Shown here: positions 5,727-5,964 of the stretch, piece by piece
How the letters are laid out: every line of letters starts with the position of its first letter
How positions within the stretch are numbered: position 1 is the stretch's first letter
Origin: Phycisphaerales bacterium
Lineage (GTDB): Bacteria; Planctomycetota; Phycisphaerae; SM23-33
NCBI GenBank assembly: GCA_003171235.1
Contig: PMYM01000203.1
Coordinates: 1 to 5,964 of the forward strand
Direction: 5' to 3'
Length of the DNA stretch: 5,964 bases
Position numbers and translations under genes: made by a program
Notes under the pieces: generated by a model
Databases searched by the model: none
What the model was told of the DNA's origin: nothing
What the model saw: only the letters and a program-made list of their open reading frames with translations

Positions 5727-5766
5727 CGAACATCGCCAACAGCGCGAACATAGAAGACACGAACAC
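5727..5766 (+). repeat. Degenerate CGAACA-rich repeat stretch after efp
   Basis: CGAACA occurs at 5727-5732, 5745-5750 and 5760-5765, with a variant CCAACA at 5736-5741, so copies begin at roughly 9 to 18 nt intervals. The stretch lies between the efp stop and its putative terminator, the same position relative to a gene end as arrays 2 and 3, but the unit is unrelated to CTCTGCG. The purine-rich text continues to about 5790. The units are short and imperfect, so the call is tentative. Confidence 0.4.
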
Positions 5767-5799
5767 GGAAGAAGAGACAGAGAGTATTTGAAGCGCCCG

Positions 5800-5824
5800 G
5801 GCCGGGAACTTCCCGGCCTCTTCT
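5800..5824 (+). terminator. Probable intrinsic terminator of efp
   Basis: GGCCGGG (5800-5806) pairs with CCCGGCC (5812-5818) around an AACTT loop; two further A-T pairs could close the loop almost completely. TCTTCT follows, a weak pyrimidine tract instead of a run of T. It lies 100 nt after the efp stop codon. Confidence 0.5.
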
Positions 5825-5964
5825 ATGTGTGGGGTGAGAACACGTCACGAGCCGGCCCGCGCCCGTCTTGAACCTTGCAGTCTGGTTCATTGCTTAGAGC
5901 GGTCTAAAGCAGTTTGCGGAAGCCTGTAGCGCGTTGTGCTTCTTGCTTAGGGTGCTCTGGCTCA
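5825..5964. other. Non-coding tail with small inverted and direct repeats
   Basis: I see no gene here. An inverted repeat TGAACC/GGTTCA (5869-5874, 5884-5889) has a 9-nt loop. Directly after it TGCTTAGA (5891-5898) can pair with TCT-A-AAGCA (5903-5911) around GCGG with one bulged A. The octamer TTGCTTAG occurs at 5890-5897 and 5943-5950. A short minus-strand frame from 5890 overlaps the end of efp and lacks any family resemblance. The stretch may be the leader of a gene beyond the right edge. Confidence 0.35.

Noticed and set aside
5657..5890. Minus-strand 77-codon frame overlapping the end of efp
   Set aside because: It reads antisense through efp, the CGAACA stretch and the terminator hairpin, with no RBS or recognisable family.
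5825..5964. Possible SRP RNA, tmRNA, 6S RNA or tRNA in the right tail
   Set aside because: I looked for their conserved cores and cloverleaf features and found none; the stems present are only 5 to 8 bp.

Overview
The window is GC-rich bacterial DNA with Shine-Dalgarno sites, a complete elongation factor P gene, and gene ends decorated with short repeat arrays. I infer a member of the Planctomycetota (possibly the Phycisphaerae), from the overall style: high GC, CTCTGCG heptamer arrays between genes, paired-hairpin intergenic elements, and an EF-P whose loop resembles PVC/Acidobacteria-type sequences. There is no rRNA or other marker to prove the phylum.

Layout from left to right. (1) 195..1, minus: the first 65 codons of an unrecognised acidic, proline-rich protein that runs off the left edge. 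(2) 196-484: a divergent intergenic region with a candidate promoter on each strand and one CTCTGCG array. (3) 485-2980, plus: a complete family GH94 inverting disaccharide/oligosaccharide phosphorylase with its catalytic motifs intact. (4) 2981-3204: a convergent intergenic region with a GNRA-capped intrinsic terminator between two CTCTGCG arrays in opposite orientation. (5) 3205-3666, minus: a small PPC/DUF296-domain protein. (6) 3667-3803: a 93-bp paired-hairpin element with perfect 15-bp terminal inverted repeats. (7) 3804-4922, minus: a YdjM/YfhP-like membrane metal-dependent hydrolase, possibly leaderless. (8) 4923-5139: a divergent region holding the efp promoter. (9) 5140-5700, plus: efp. 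(10) 5701-5964: a non-coding tail with a CGAACA-rich stretch, a hairpin terminator and small inverted and direct repeats.

The genes do not form one pathway. The GH94 enzyme serves cytosolic sugar salvage, EF-P serves translation of polyproline stretches, and the two minus-strand genes in the middle may share a transcript but have no obvious common function. I found no defence system, CRISPR array, transposase, tRNA or rRNA. The most interesting signals are the EF-P loop with Asn where characterised EF-Ps carry a modified Lys or Arg, the CTCTGCG arrays with a conserved flank, and the paired-hairpin element. These are modest finds in an otherwise ordinary chromosomal region.
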